DNA from: Pseudomonas sp. TH41
GTDB lineage: Bacteria > Pseudomonadota > Gammaproteobacteria > Pseudomonadales > Pseudomonadaceae
NCBI RefSeq assembly: GCF_016650695.1
Contig: NZ_JAEKFH010000003.1
Span: forward strand, 2,996,001-3,060,000
Reading direction: 5' to 3'
Length of the DNA stretch: 64,000 nt
Under the pieces are notes generated by a model. That model did not search any database and was not told the origin of the DNA. It saw only the letters and a program-made list of their open reading frames with translations. Position numbers and translations under genes: made by a program. Position 1 is the first letter of the stretch. The number at the start of each line of letters is the position of its first letter. This document shows, in pieces, positions 55,084-64,000 of the stretch.

Positions 55084-56100
55084 TCAGAGCTGCAGGATCA
55101 GGGTTTTCAGCGGCGGCTGCTGATCCATGGACGGGAAGTCGCCACCCGGTTTCATCACGGTCCACTCACGCACCGGCCGCCCGGCTTTTTCGGCGCAACG
55201 CAAAACCTGCTCGCGCCAGTCGTCCATGCTGACTTTTGCCAGGTTGTTGCAGCAGATCAGCACGCCATTGTCGGCGGTGGTCAGCAGGGCCGGTTTCAGC
55301 AGGCTCTGGTAGTCGCGTAGCAAGTCGACAGTGCCGAATGCGCTCTTGGCCCAGGCCGGAGGATCCAGTAGCACCAGATCGTACTGACGTTGGTCCAGAC
55401 GTTGATAGCTCGGCAGTTTCTGTCCGCGGCGTTGACTGATGGGCAGGCCGGCCAACTGGCGGATCGCCGGGAAGTAATCGGACTGGATGAACTGCATGGT
55501 CGGCAGCTGCGGGTTGAGCAGACCGTTTTCGCGACCGACCGCCAGATTGCCCTCGGCGAAGTCCAGATTGCAGACCTCGCGCGCGCCACCTGCCGCTGCG
55601 CTGAGGCCGACGCCGCAGGTGTAGGCGAACAGGTTCAGTACGCTTTTGTTGTGGCTGTGATCCTTGACCCAGCCGCGGGTGTTGCGCAGGTCGAGGAATA
55701 GCAGCGGGTCCTGGCCAGGGTGGCGGCCGCGAACCCGGTAATTCAGACCCCACTCGTGACCGATCAAGTCTTGCAGGGCGGCTTCGTCGGCGCTGTAGAC
55801 GGTGTCTTCGCGGTCGATGCGTGAGTTGCCCCGGGAACGGTCGTTGTAGACCAGCAGGGTGTCGAGGCTCAGGTGCTGGTTAATCGCCTCGTGCAATTGC
55901 AGCAGCTCATCGCGCTCCAGGGACTGGTGAAAACTTTGCACCAGCAGTTGCGGGCCGTAGCGGTCGATGGTCAGGCCCCCGGCGCCTTCCTGGCTGCCAT
56001 GAAACAGGCGATAGCAGTCGGTGCCTTGCTGATGCAGTTCGGCAAGCAGGTCCTGGCGATGTTCAAGGGCGGCGCGCAGCGCCTGATTCAAGGAAGACAT
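55084..56100 (-). CDS. Class I SAM-dependent methyltransferase (RlmI/RlmK-like)
   Basis: 338 residues. Methyltransferase fold from about residue 145: VLNLFAYTCGVGLSAAAGGAREVCNLDF (SAM site), YDLVLLDPPAWAKSAFG (DPPAW catalytic loop) and VLICCNNLAKVS. The N-terminal third includes GGLTIDRYGPQLLVQSFH, as in RlmI-type 23S rRNA cytosine-C5 methyltransferases, but the PUA domain is missing or reduced. The substrate is probably rRNA; exact target unknown. It is codirectional with DUF748, with 93 bases between them. Confidence 0.78.
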   Translation of the reverse strand: MSSLNQALRAALEHRQDLLAELHQQGTDCYRLFHGSQEGAGGLTIDRYGPQLLVQSFHQSLERDELLQLHEAINQHLSLDTLLVYNDRSRGNSRIDREDTVYSADEAALQDLIGHEWGLNYRVRGRHPGQDPLLFLDLRNTRGWVKDHSHNKSVLNLFAYTCGVGLSAAAGGAREVCNLDFAEGNLAVGRENGLLNPQLPTMQFIQSDYFPAIRQLAGLPISQRRGQKLPSYQRLDQRQYDLVLLDPPAWAKSAFGTVDLLRDYQSLLKPALLTTADNGVLICCNNLAKVSMDDWREQVLRCAEKAGRPVREWTVMKPGGDFPSMDQQPPLKTLILQL

Positions 56101-56170
56101 GCTGGGCGCCTTGCAGGAGGGAATTTGGCGCGGGAGTTTAACAGCTTGGCACTAAACCGAGGTGCTGCTA

Positions 56171-56232
56171 TCGCGAGCAGGCTCGCTCCCACAGGTAATG
56201 CGTTGACTTTGTGGGAGCGAGCCTGCTCGCGA
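56171..56232. repeat. REP inverted pair in reversed arrangement
   Basis: Here TCGCGAGCAGGCTCGCTCCCACA comes first and TGTGGGAGCGAGCCTGCTCGCGA second, with only a 16-base spacer. The TGTGGG ends face each other, opposite to the other pairs in the window. Confidence 0.88.
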
Positions 56233-56248
56233 AGCTCTTAAGCTTTTT

Positions 56249-57121
56249 TCAGGTCAGCAGGCCCATCCGCCGCTTCGCCCGATGCACCGAACCGTTACGC
56301 ACGGCCCAGCGCAGCATCGGCGCGCTGCGGTTGACGCTGGCGCGGATCAGCTTGCGTTGCAACGGGCTCTGGCTGATGCCGAGCATGTCACTGGCCCAGT
56401 CCGGCAGCAGGTCGATTCCGGCCTGCATCATCAACCCGCCAAATGGCCTGGCCAGACGGCTGGGGGACGGCGCATTCAACAGCAGGCGCAACACTTCCCG
56501 GCTGCGCTCGTCGCACAGCAACTGCGGGCGAATGCGCTCAAGGTAGTCGGATATTTCCAGTCGTGAACGAGGCACTTCGCGGGCGCCGAGACGTTCGGCG
56601 ACCAGCGCGATTTCACCGTAGTAGCGGTCCTGATCGGCCGGCGAGAGCTCTGGATTGCGGTAACGCAGATGCGCGGCGAGGAAGTTGCTGACTTCAGCGA
56701 CGTGCACCCAGGTCAACAGATCGGGATCGCTGGCGGCGTAGGGCCGGCCATCAGGTGCCGTGCCGGTCACTTGCAGATGGATGGTGCGGACTTTCTCGAT
56801 CAGCCAGTCGGCATCCTTGCGCGAGCCGAATGTTGTGCCGGAGATGAACTGCCCGGTGCGGCGCAACCGGCCGAGCATGTCCTCGCGAAAATTCGAATGG
56901 TCCCAGACGCCGGCCAGGGCCAGCGGGTGCAACGCTTGCAACATCAGGGCGCTGATGCCGCCGATGAGCATGCTGCTGAAGTCACCGTGAACTTGCCAGC
57001 TCACCGAATCAGGCCCGAACAGGCCGGGATCACCCTTGGGATTTTCCAGGTCAAGCTTGCCCAGAGACAGGCCGGTCAGGCTCATGATCTGGGTTTCGAT
57101 GCGGGTGCGGATGAATTCCAT
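56249..57121 (-). CDS. Oxygenase MpaB family protein (DUF2236)
   Basis: 290 residues, starts MEFIRTRIETQIMSLTGLSL. Matches the DUF2236/MpaB family: DSVSWQVHGDFSSMLIGGISALMLQALHPLALAGVWDHS, with HPLALAGV-DHS typical, and RTGQFISGTTFGSRKDAD, VTGTAPDGRPYAASDPDLLTWVHVAE. Conserved histidines (HPLALAG, DHS, TWVH) would bind heme in family members such as the latex-clearing protein Lcp and fungal MpaB. Substrate unknown. Confidence 0.82.
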   Translation of the reverse strand: MEFIRTRIETQIMSLTGLSLGKLDLENPKGDPGLFGPDSVSWQVHGDFSSMLIGGISALMLQALHPLALAGVWDHSNFREDMLGRLRRTGQFISGTTFGSRKDADWLIEKVRTIHLQVTGTAPDGRPYAASDPDLLTWVHVAEVSNFLAAHLRYRNPELSPADQDRYYGEIALVAERLGAREVPRSRLEISDYLERIRPQLLCDERSREVLRLLLNAPSPSRLARPFGGLMMQAGIDLLPDWASDMLGISQSPLQRKLIRASVNRSAPMLRWAVRNGSVHRAKRRMGLLT

Positions 57122-57129
57122 GGCAACTC

Positions 57130-57229
57130 TGTAGGAGCGAGCTTGCTCGCGATGGACGTTAACGATAACGCATGTTTCCTGAATATACGCGGCGCGCCTG
57201 AGTTCATCGCGAGCGAGCTCGCTCCCACA
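57130..57229. repeat. REP inverted pair (REPIN), conserved-spacer subfamily
   Basis: Spacer GTTAACGATAACGCATG and ATATACGCGGCG, matching the pairs at 5760, 29931 and 35595. The right arm carries GAGCGAGCTCGCTCCCACA, a mixed core. Confidence 0.9.
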
Positions 57230-57241
57230 GAGGGCAGTAAG

Positions 57242-59179
<1,938 letters not shown>

Positions 59180-59229
59180 GACGGTTCCTTATTCTTGTTT
59201 TGCGACAAGAGGGGAGCTGCGCGACCCTC

Positions 59230-59326
59230 GTAGGAGCTGCCGAAGGCTGCGATCTTTTGATCTTGATCTTGATCTTGTTTTTTAAACATCAAGATCAAAA
59301 GATCGCAGCCTGCGGCAGCTCCTACA
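59230..59326. repeat. Inverted repeat, GATCGCAGCCTGCGGCAGCTCC type, with TGATCT tandem
   Basis: Inverted arms GTAGGAGCTGCC...GCGATCTTTTGATC and complement. Inside the left arm TGATCT is repeated in tandem (GATCTTGATCTTGATCTTG). Same family as 26561 and 61740. Between acs and pgi. Confidence 0.88.
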
Positions 59327-59424
59327 CAGTGATAGCGCACGCCACCGATTTTGCAGTAAACCCGGTGCCGTGGAACTGTCGATGCTGCAAGTTGAAGGGG
59401 CGAGTTAACCGCCCCTTCAGCCTA

Positions 59425-61089
59425 TCACCCGCGGTGACGACCGCGGAAGTAGTTGATCAGGCCCTGGGTGGATGCATCGTCAGCCGGGGTTTCTTCGCTG
59501 CCGACCAGGCGGTTGTAGACGCCTTTGCCCAGCTCCTTACCCAACTCCACGCCCCACTGGTCGAAGGCGTTGATGCCCCAGATCACGCTTTGCACGAAGA
59601 CTTTGTGTTCGTACATCGCCACCAGTGCACCGAGACGACGCGGGCTGATGCGTTCGACCACCAGGGTGTTGCTCGGGCGGTTGCCCGGGATCACCTTGTG
59701 CGGTGCGAGCTTCTGCACGTCTTCTTCGCTCATGCCCTTGTCACGCAGCTCGGCTTCGGCCTCGGCGCGGGTCTTGCCGAGCATCAGTGCCTGGCTTTGG
59801 GAAAGGCAGTTGGCGTACAGCCACTGGTGGTGATCGGCCACCGGGTTGAAGCTGACAATCGGCACGATGAAATCGGCCGGGATCAGTTGGGTGCCCTGGT
59901 GCAGCAACTGGTGGTAAGCGTGCTGACCGTTGCAACCTACGCCGCCCCAGATCACAGGGCCGGTGTCAGTGGAAACCGGTGTGCCGTCCTGACGCACGCT
60001 CTTGCCATTGGACTCCATGTCCAGCTGTTGCAAGTGCTTGGTGATGTTGCGCAGGTAATGGTCGTACGGCAGGATCGCGTGGCTCTGCGCGCCCCAGAAG
60101 TTGCCGTACCAGACGCCGAGCAATGCCAGCAGCACCGGCATGTTCTGTTCGAAAGGCGCGCTCTGGAAATGCTGGTCCATGGTGTAGGCACCGGACAGCA
60201 GTTCCTTGAAGTTCGACATGCCGATGGCCAGGGCAATTGGCAGCCCGATGGCCGACCACAACGAGTAACGCCCGCCGACCCAGTCCCACATCGGGAAGAT
60301 GTTTTCTTCGCGGATACCGAAGGCCACGGCGGCTGCGTTGTTGCTCGACACCGCGATGAAGTGGCGATACAGCTCGGCTTCCGAACCACCCTGAGCCAGA
60401 TACCAGGCGCGAGCGGCCTGGGCATTCTTCAGGGTTTCGAGGGTATTGAAGGATTTCGACGAGACGATGAACAGCGTGGTCTCGGCGCGCAGCTTCATGG
60501 TCAGTTCGTGGAACTCACTGCCGTCGATATTCGCCAGGTAATGGCAGCGCACGCCTTTCTGGGCGTAGGACAGCAGCGCTTCGGAGACCAGCTCGGGGCC
60601 GAGGAACGAACCACCGATGCCGATGTTCACCACGTCAGTGATTGGCTTTTCGCTGTAACCACGCCACAGACCATCGTGGATTCGGCCTACAAGGTCGGTG
60701 ATCTGGTTCAGCACTTTGTGCACTTCCGGCATCACGTTGACGCCGTTGACCGACAGCTTGTCGCCGACAGGACGGCGCAAGGCGGTGTGCAGGGCCGGGC
60801 GTCCTTCTGACGAGTTGACGATTTCGCCTTCGAACAGCGATTTGATTGCGCCTTCGAGATCGACTTCTTTGGCCAGGCCCACCAGCAGATTGCGGGTCTC
60901 GGCGTTGATCAGGTTTTTCGAATAATCGAGAAACAGGCCGCAACTGCTGAGGGTGAATTGAGTAAAGCGCTGCGGATCGGCATTGAACGCTTCACGCATG
61001 CTGAAATCCTGCATGGCTTGGCGGTGGTCATTCAACGCTTGCCAGGCGGGCAGAGCGGTCACGTCGTGAGGGGTGCGGTAGTACGCCAT
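59425..61089 (-). CDS. pgi: Glucose-6-phosphate isomerase
   Basis: 554 residues, [20 protein letters not shown] at the start. Phosphoglucose isomerase signatures: [37 protein letters not shown] and the substrate segment [17 protein letters not shown] with active-site His, then [13 protein letters not shown] and [17 protein letters not shown]. It interconverts glucose-6-phosphate and fructose-6-phosphate; in Pseudomonas it works mainly in the gluconeogenic/Entner-Doudoroff cycle. Confidence 0.96.
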   Translation of the reverse strand: MAYYRTPHDVTALPAWQALNDHRQAMQDFSMREAFNADPQRFTQFTLSSCGLFLDYSKNLINAETRNLLVGLAKEVDLEGAIKSLFEGEIVNSSEGRPALHTALRRPVGDKLSVNGVNVMPEVHKVLNQITDLVGRIHDGLWRGYSEKPITDVVNIGIGGSFLGPELVSEALLSYAQKGVRCHYLANIDGSEFHELTMKLRAETTLFIVSSKSFNTLETLKNAQAARAWYLAQGGSEAELYRHFIAVSSNNAAAVAFGIREENIFPMWDWVGGRYSLWSAIGLPIALAIGMSNFKELLSGAYTMDQHFQSAPFEQNMPVLLALLGVWYGNFWGAQSHAILPYDHYLRNITKHLQQLDMESNGKSVRQDGTPVSTDTGPVIWGGVGCNGQHAYHQLLHQGTQLIPADFIVPIVSFNPVADHHQWLYANCLSQSQALMLGKTRAEAEAELRDKGMSEEDVQKLAPHKVIPGNRPSNTLVVERISPRRLGALVAMYEHKVFVQSVIWGINAFDQWGVELGKELGKGVYNRLVGSEETPADDASTQGLINYFRGRHRG

Positions 61090-61309
61090 CGCTGCGGGTT
61101 TCCTTTTTACTTGAACGGCCTTTTGAACACGAAAAATCCCGGAGCGCTGTGGGTGGGCGTCCGGTTAACTGCGTCGACACGATTTCATGACACAGGGCGA
61201 ATACAGTAAACCTCGCGCTGCAATCTGTCTTGACTTTGTCTGACCCGTTCCCGGTACTTTTTTATACATAAAGCCGGGAACGTTCCGACAAACGGAAGAA
61301 GGGGCTCGA

Positions 61310-61690
61310 TCAGGCGACCTGCACCGGGATGGCGTTACTGGTGTGGCTCAACTCGTTACCCGGTGCCATGTAGAGCATGCGTGGCTTGAAGTTGAGCAGC
61401 TCGGCTTCGCTGTAGTGAGCGTAAGCGCAGATGATCACACGGTCGCCGACCTTGGCCTTGTGCGCGGCTGCGCCATTGACCGAAATCATGCGCGAGCCTG
61501 CTTCGCCACGAATGGCGTAGGTGGTGAAGCGTTCGCCGTTGTCGACGTTATAAATCTGGATTTGTTCGTATTCACGGATGCCGGACAGGTCCAGCCATTC
61601 ACCATCAATGGCGCAAGAACCTTCGTAATCAAGTACAGCGTGGGTGACTTCGGCGCGATGCAGCTTGGCCTTGAGCATGATGGCGTGCAT
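61310..61690 (-). CDS. panD: Aspartate 1-decarboxylase
   Basis: 126 residues from the ATG at 61690 ([20 protein letters not shown]). The self-cleavage site is [10 protein letters not shown], cutting between Gly24 and Ser25 to give the pyruvoyl group. It makes beta-alanine for pantothenate. panC, panB and folK lie upstream on the same strand, with a 130-base space to panC that holds a REP element. Confidence 0.95.
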   Translation of the reverse strand: MHAIMLKAKLHRAEVTHAVLDYEGSCAIDGEWLDLSGIREYEQIQIYNVDNGERFTTYAIRGEAGSRMISVNGAAAHKAKVGDRVIICAYAHYSEAELLNFKPRMLYMAPGNELSHTSNAIPVQVA

Positions 61691-61739
61691 GAGTATTTCC
61701 CCCAGGTCGTAATGAACGGCGGGCAACGCCCACAGGCGC

Positions 61740-61775
61740 GTAGGAGCTGCCGCAGGCTGCGATCTTTTGATCTTG
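61740..61775. repeat. Single GATCGCAGCCTGCGGCAGCTCC-type element
   Basis: GTAGGAGCTGCCGCAGGCTG followed by CGATCTTTTGATCTTG, one arm of the family seen at 26561 and 59230, alone between panC and panD. Confidence 0.8.
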
Positions 61776-61820
61776 CCGTCCAGTTTTTGTCTTGTTGTTT
61801 AGTGATATTGCCGCTGCAAC

Positions 61821-62675
61821 CTAAGCGTCGAGATTCAGGTGCAGGTTGTCGATCAATCGCGTGGTGCCCAAGAACGCCGCCACCAGAATCACCAGATCCC
61901 GATCCTCCGCCGTCGCCGGACGCAATGTCAGGGCATGACGGATTTCCAGATAATCCGGACGCAAACCCGCCGTTTCAAGCTGCTTGATTTGCGCGCCGAT
62001 CAGCGCCGGATAATCGCGCTCACCCTGTTTGATCGCATCGGCCATCTGGGTGAGGGTCCGATACACGACCGGCGCAACAGCACGCTGCTCTTCGCTGAGG
62101 AAACCATTGCGCGACGATAGCGCGAGGCCATCGGGCGCACGTACTGTCGGTTCGCCGATGATCTGGACGGGCATGTTGAGGTCATGCACCAGCGCGCGGA
62201 TCACGGCCAGTTGCTGGAAGTCTTTCTGGCCGAAGATCGCCAGGTCCGGCTGGACCATGTTGAACAGCTTGCTGACCACCGTCGCTACACCTTCGAAATG
62301 CCCCGGACGGCTGGCGCCGCACAGGCCTTCGGACAGTTGCGGCACGCTGACGCGGGTCTGGCCGGCCATGCCGTCGGGGTACATTTCTTCGACGGTTGGC
62401 GCAAACAGCAAGTGGCACCCGGCCTGGAGCAGTTTCTCCTGGTCGGCAGCGAGGGTTCGCGGGTACTTGTCGAGGTCTTCGCCGACGCCAAACTGCAGCG
62501 GGTTGACGAAAATGCTCGCGACCACGAAATCCACCCGTTGGGTGGCTTTGGTAATCAGCGCGACGTGGCCGCTGTGCAGATTGCCCATGGTCGGCACAAA
62601 GCCGATGCGCTTGCCTTCGCTGCGGGCACGGGCCACGGCGGCCCGCAGTTCGCGTACGGTTTTTACGGTGTTCAT
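61821..62675 (-). CDS. panC: Pantothenate synthetase
   Basis: 284 residues. ATP-binding motifs [16 protein letters not shown] (HxGH-like) and [15 protein letters not shown], then [12 protein letters not shown] (KMSKS-like loop). It joins pantoate and beta-alanine. Its start overlaps the panB stop by 4 bases. Confidence 0.95.
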   Translation of the reverse strand: MNTVKTVRELRAAVARARSEGKRIGFVPTMGNLHSGHVALITKATQRVDFVVASIFVNPLQFGVGEDLDKYPRTLAADQEKLLQAGCHLLFAPTVEEMYPDGMAGQTRVSVPQLSEGLCGASRPGHFEGVATVVSKLFNMVQPDLAIFGQKDFQQLAVIRALVHDLNMPVQIIGEPTVRAPDGLALSSRNGFLSEEQRAVAPVVYRTLTQMADAIKQGERDYPALIGAQIKQLETAGLRPDYLEIRHALTLRPATAEDRDLVILVAAFLGTTRLIDNLHLNLDA

Positions 62676-63472
62676 GCAGAAAATCCGTGTTCGGTTCCTG
62701 GGAAAGTCGCTGCTTTGACTTCAGTGACGTAGGCACTCAAAGCCGCTTGAATGCTTTCCTGGCCCGTCATGAAGTTTTTTACGAATTTCGGTACGCGACC
62801 GGTTATGGACAGGCCGAGCATGTCGTGCAGGACCAGTACCTGGCCGTCAGTAGCGCTGCCAGCGCCAATTCCAATCACCGGGATTTTTACGGCCTGGGTG
62901 ATTTCTTCGGCCAGTTCGCTGGGCACGCACTCGAGCAACAGCATCGCAGCGCCGGCCTGTTCGAGGGAGATTGCGTCGGCACGCATTTGCCGCGCCTGGT
63001 TTTCATTGCGGCCCTGGACTTTATAGCCGCCGAGGATATTCACTGATTGCGGCGTCAGCCCCATGTGCGCGCACACCGGAATACCGCGCTCGGCCAGCAG
63101 GCGGATGGAGTCCGCCAGCCAAAGTGCGCCTTCAACCTTGACCATATGCGCACCGGCCTGCATCAACAGGGCACTGTTGGTCATGGCTTGTTCGGTGGTG
63201 GCGTAGGCCATGAACGGCAGGTCGGCGAGGATCAATGCGTCGGTGTTGCCGCGTTTGACGGCTGCCACGTGGTAAGCCATCTCAGCGGTAGTGACCGGCA
63301 GGGTGCTGTCGTGACCTTGCAGAACCATGCCGAGGGAGTCGCCCACCAGCAGCACTTCAACGCCAGCCTCGTTGCAGGCATGGGCGAAGGTTGCGTCATA
63401 GCAGGTCAGCATGGTGATTTTTTCACCTTTTTGCTTGATACCTTGCAGGGTGGTCAGGGTGATGGCTGGCAT
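62672..63472 (-). CDS. panB: Ketopantoate hydroxymethyltransferase
   Basis: 266 residues. [20 protein letters not shown] at the start, then [29 protein letters not shown], the PanB signature with the metal-binding Asp, and [20 protein letters not shown]. It transfers a one-carbon unit to 2-oxoisovalerate. It is first of panB-panC and lies 370 bases from folK, which has no stop-start coupling to it here. Confidence 0.95.
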   Translation of the reverse strand: MPAITLTTLQGIKQKGEKITMLTCYDATFAHACNEAGVEVLLVGDSLGMVLQGHDSTLPVTTAEMAYHVAAVKRGNTDALILADLPFMAYATTEQAMTNSALLMQAGAHMVKVEGALWLADSIRLLAERGIPVCAHMGLTPQSVNILGGYKVQGRNENQARQMRADAISLEQAGAAMLLLECVPSELAEEITQAVKIPVIGIGAGSATDGQVLVLHDMLGLSITGRVPKFVKNFMTGQESIQAALSAYVTEVKAATFPGTEHGFSA

Positions 63473-63615
63473 GAAAAGTTCCTCATTCAGGCGCTGTGAA
63501 AACTACTGCGAGTAACGCGCGTGATTCTTCGTTAAATACAGGCGCACGGTCTGTTGTCGTGCTTTTAAGGCCTGGATTGCGCCCTTCAACGCCGTGTTGG
63601 CGGCAGCGGGACGCC

Positions 63616-63645
63616 TATAGTCGTGAGGAGAACTCTGGAAGTCAA
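63616..63645 (-). promoter_or_regulatory. Possible sigma70 promoter for panB-panC
   Basis: On the minus strand TTGACT (63640-63645), 18 bases, ACTATA (63616-63621). It lies about 145 bases before the panB start in a gap where folK and panB are separated. Confidence 0.45.
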
Positions 63646-63652
63646 TTGCGTG

Positions 63653-63692
63653 TGTTACCGCATTGTTACGCGTGGGGTGTTACCGGGGTAAC
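63653..63692. promoter_or_regulatory. Repeated GTTACC/GGTAAC sites upstream of panB
   Basis: TGTTACCGC, TGTTACGC, TGTTACC and the palindrome GTTACCGGGGTAAC (63679-63692) lie within 40 bases, immediately upstream of the possible promoter. The arrangement resembles a cluster of operator half-sites; the regulator is unknown. Confidence 0.4.
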
Positions 63693-63742
63693 TGATGCGT
63701 TTCAGCAGGATGGCCGTCAATCTTGAGCCTGATCCCAAACAC

Positions 63743-63832
63743 TGTGGGAGCGGGCTTGCCCGCGATAGCGACTTTACATTCAACATCAATGTTGACTGGT
63801 AGTCCGCCATCGCGGGCAAGCCCGCTCCCACA
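63743..63832. repeat. REP inverted pair (REPIN), TGTGGGAGCGGGC type
   Basis: Cores have GCTTGCCCGCGA instead of GCTTGCTCGCGA. The spacer holds CATTCAACATCAATGTTGAC, of the same subfamily as 420 and 51637. Ten bases after the folK stop codon. Confidence 0.9.
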
Positions 63833-63842
63833 GGGATTTTTG

Positions 63843-64000
63843 TCAATTTTGGGGGAGACGTTCCAAGCCGACGAACGGGCAGGCGGCAAGTAAGTCGCTC
63901 AGCGTGCGACCATCGGCCAGCCGCAAGTCCTCAGGTGCCAGTTCGGCCAGCGGATACAGAACGAAAGCCCGTTCCTGCAGATGATAGTGGGGGACTTTGA
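63843..64000 (-). CDS. folK: Hydroxymethyldihydropterin pyrophosphokinase FolK, C-terminal end (partial)
   Basis: Read on the minus strand from the window edge: KVPHYHLQERAFVLYPLAEL, then APEDLRLADGRTLSDLLAAC and a TGA at 63843-63845. PHxHLxxRxFVLxPLxELAP is the FolK C-terminal signature. The start codon lies outside the window. In Pseudomonas folK directly precedes panB, as here. It makes the pterin precursor of folate. Confidence 0.85.
   Translation of the reverse strand, partial: KVPHYHLQERAFVLYPLAELAPEDLRLADGRTLSDLLAACPFVGLERLPQN

Noticed and set aside
57130..57229. Possible attachment site or integron-like repeat
   Set aside because: The repeated arms and spacer occur at many intergenic sites and belong to the REPIN family; no integrase or cassette is present.

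Overview
The window is a high-GC Pseudomonas chromosome segment, most likely from the P. fluorescens species complex. Protein sequences and gene order match the Pseudomonas core genome, and the intergenic spaces are full of Pseudomonas-type REP palindromes (TGTGGGAGCGGGC / TGTAGGAGCGAGC pairs). Comparisons with P. aeruginosa PAO1 are from memory, not from an alignment. Almost everything is chromosomal core. I see no prophage, transposase, integron or CRISPR array.

Layout. 1-7400: the 3' end of a Lon-family protease gene, a short hypothetical gene, a large lipoprotein, a YqhA-type membrane protein, a DUF6482-like protein, FklB, a small protein behind a near-perfect Fur box, a PhnA/YjdM zinc-ribbon protein and IspB. 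7078-19151: ribosomal proteins L21 and L27, ObgE, ProB, CreA, S20 (minus strand), MurJ, and the ribF-ileS-lspA-fkpB-ispH run. 19128-29798: a type IV pilus locus with a FimT-like pseudopilin facing a tightly overlapping fimU-pilV-pilW-pilX-pilY1-pilE operon, then glycine oxidase ThiO, and pilS-pilR on the minus strand. 29565-35741: PP0621-like protein, BamD, RluD, PgeF and ClpB, the last behind a heat-shock-type promoter. 35874-36441: tRNA cluster Asn-Pro-Lys plus a second identical tRNA-Pro behind a terminator. 36549-39607: an EF-hand protein carrying an EGKCGEGKCG motif, NDH-2, a 57-aa DUF3094 protein and a DUF1780-like protein.

39713-44362 is the most accessory-looking stretch. It holds a benzoate-uptake set (AAHS permease, BenE symporter, OprD-type porin) ending in a small soluble chemoreceptor signalling domain. 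All four genes overlap by 4 nt or lie within 17 nt of each other, and a two-half-site XylS/BenR-type operator lies upstream. No benzoate-degrading enzymes are present. 44381-50808: DUF2790, a CbiM-like protein, then yacG-coaE-pilD-pilC-pilB (minus) and pilA (plus, sigma54 promoter). After pilA the gene content changes to what in PAO1 is the PA474x-PA4728 region: BON protein (with its own sigma54-type promoter), DUF2845, DUF748, a methyltransferase, MpaB-type oxygenase, acs, pgi, panD, panC, panB and the 3' end of folK.

How the parts fit together: two separated clusters supply most of a type IVa pilus (major pilin, assembly ATPase, platform, prepilin peptidase, minor pilins, PilY1) and its PilS-PilR/sigma54 control. 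The remaining genes are mainly housekeeping: translation, isoprenoid and pantothenate synthesis, outer-membrane assembly and protein quality control. The leads I consider most worth following are the EF-hand/EGKCG protein, the isolated benzoate uptake plus chemoreceptor operon, the sigma54-driven BON gene with an upstream palindrome, and the two REPIN subfamilies with conserved spacers.
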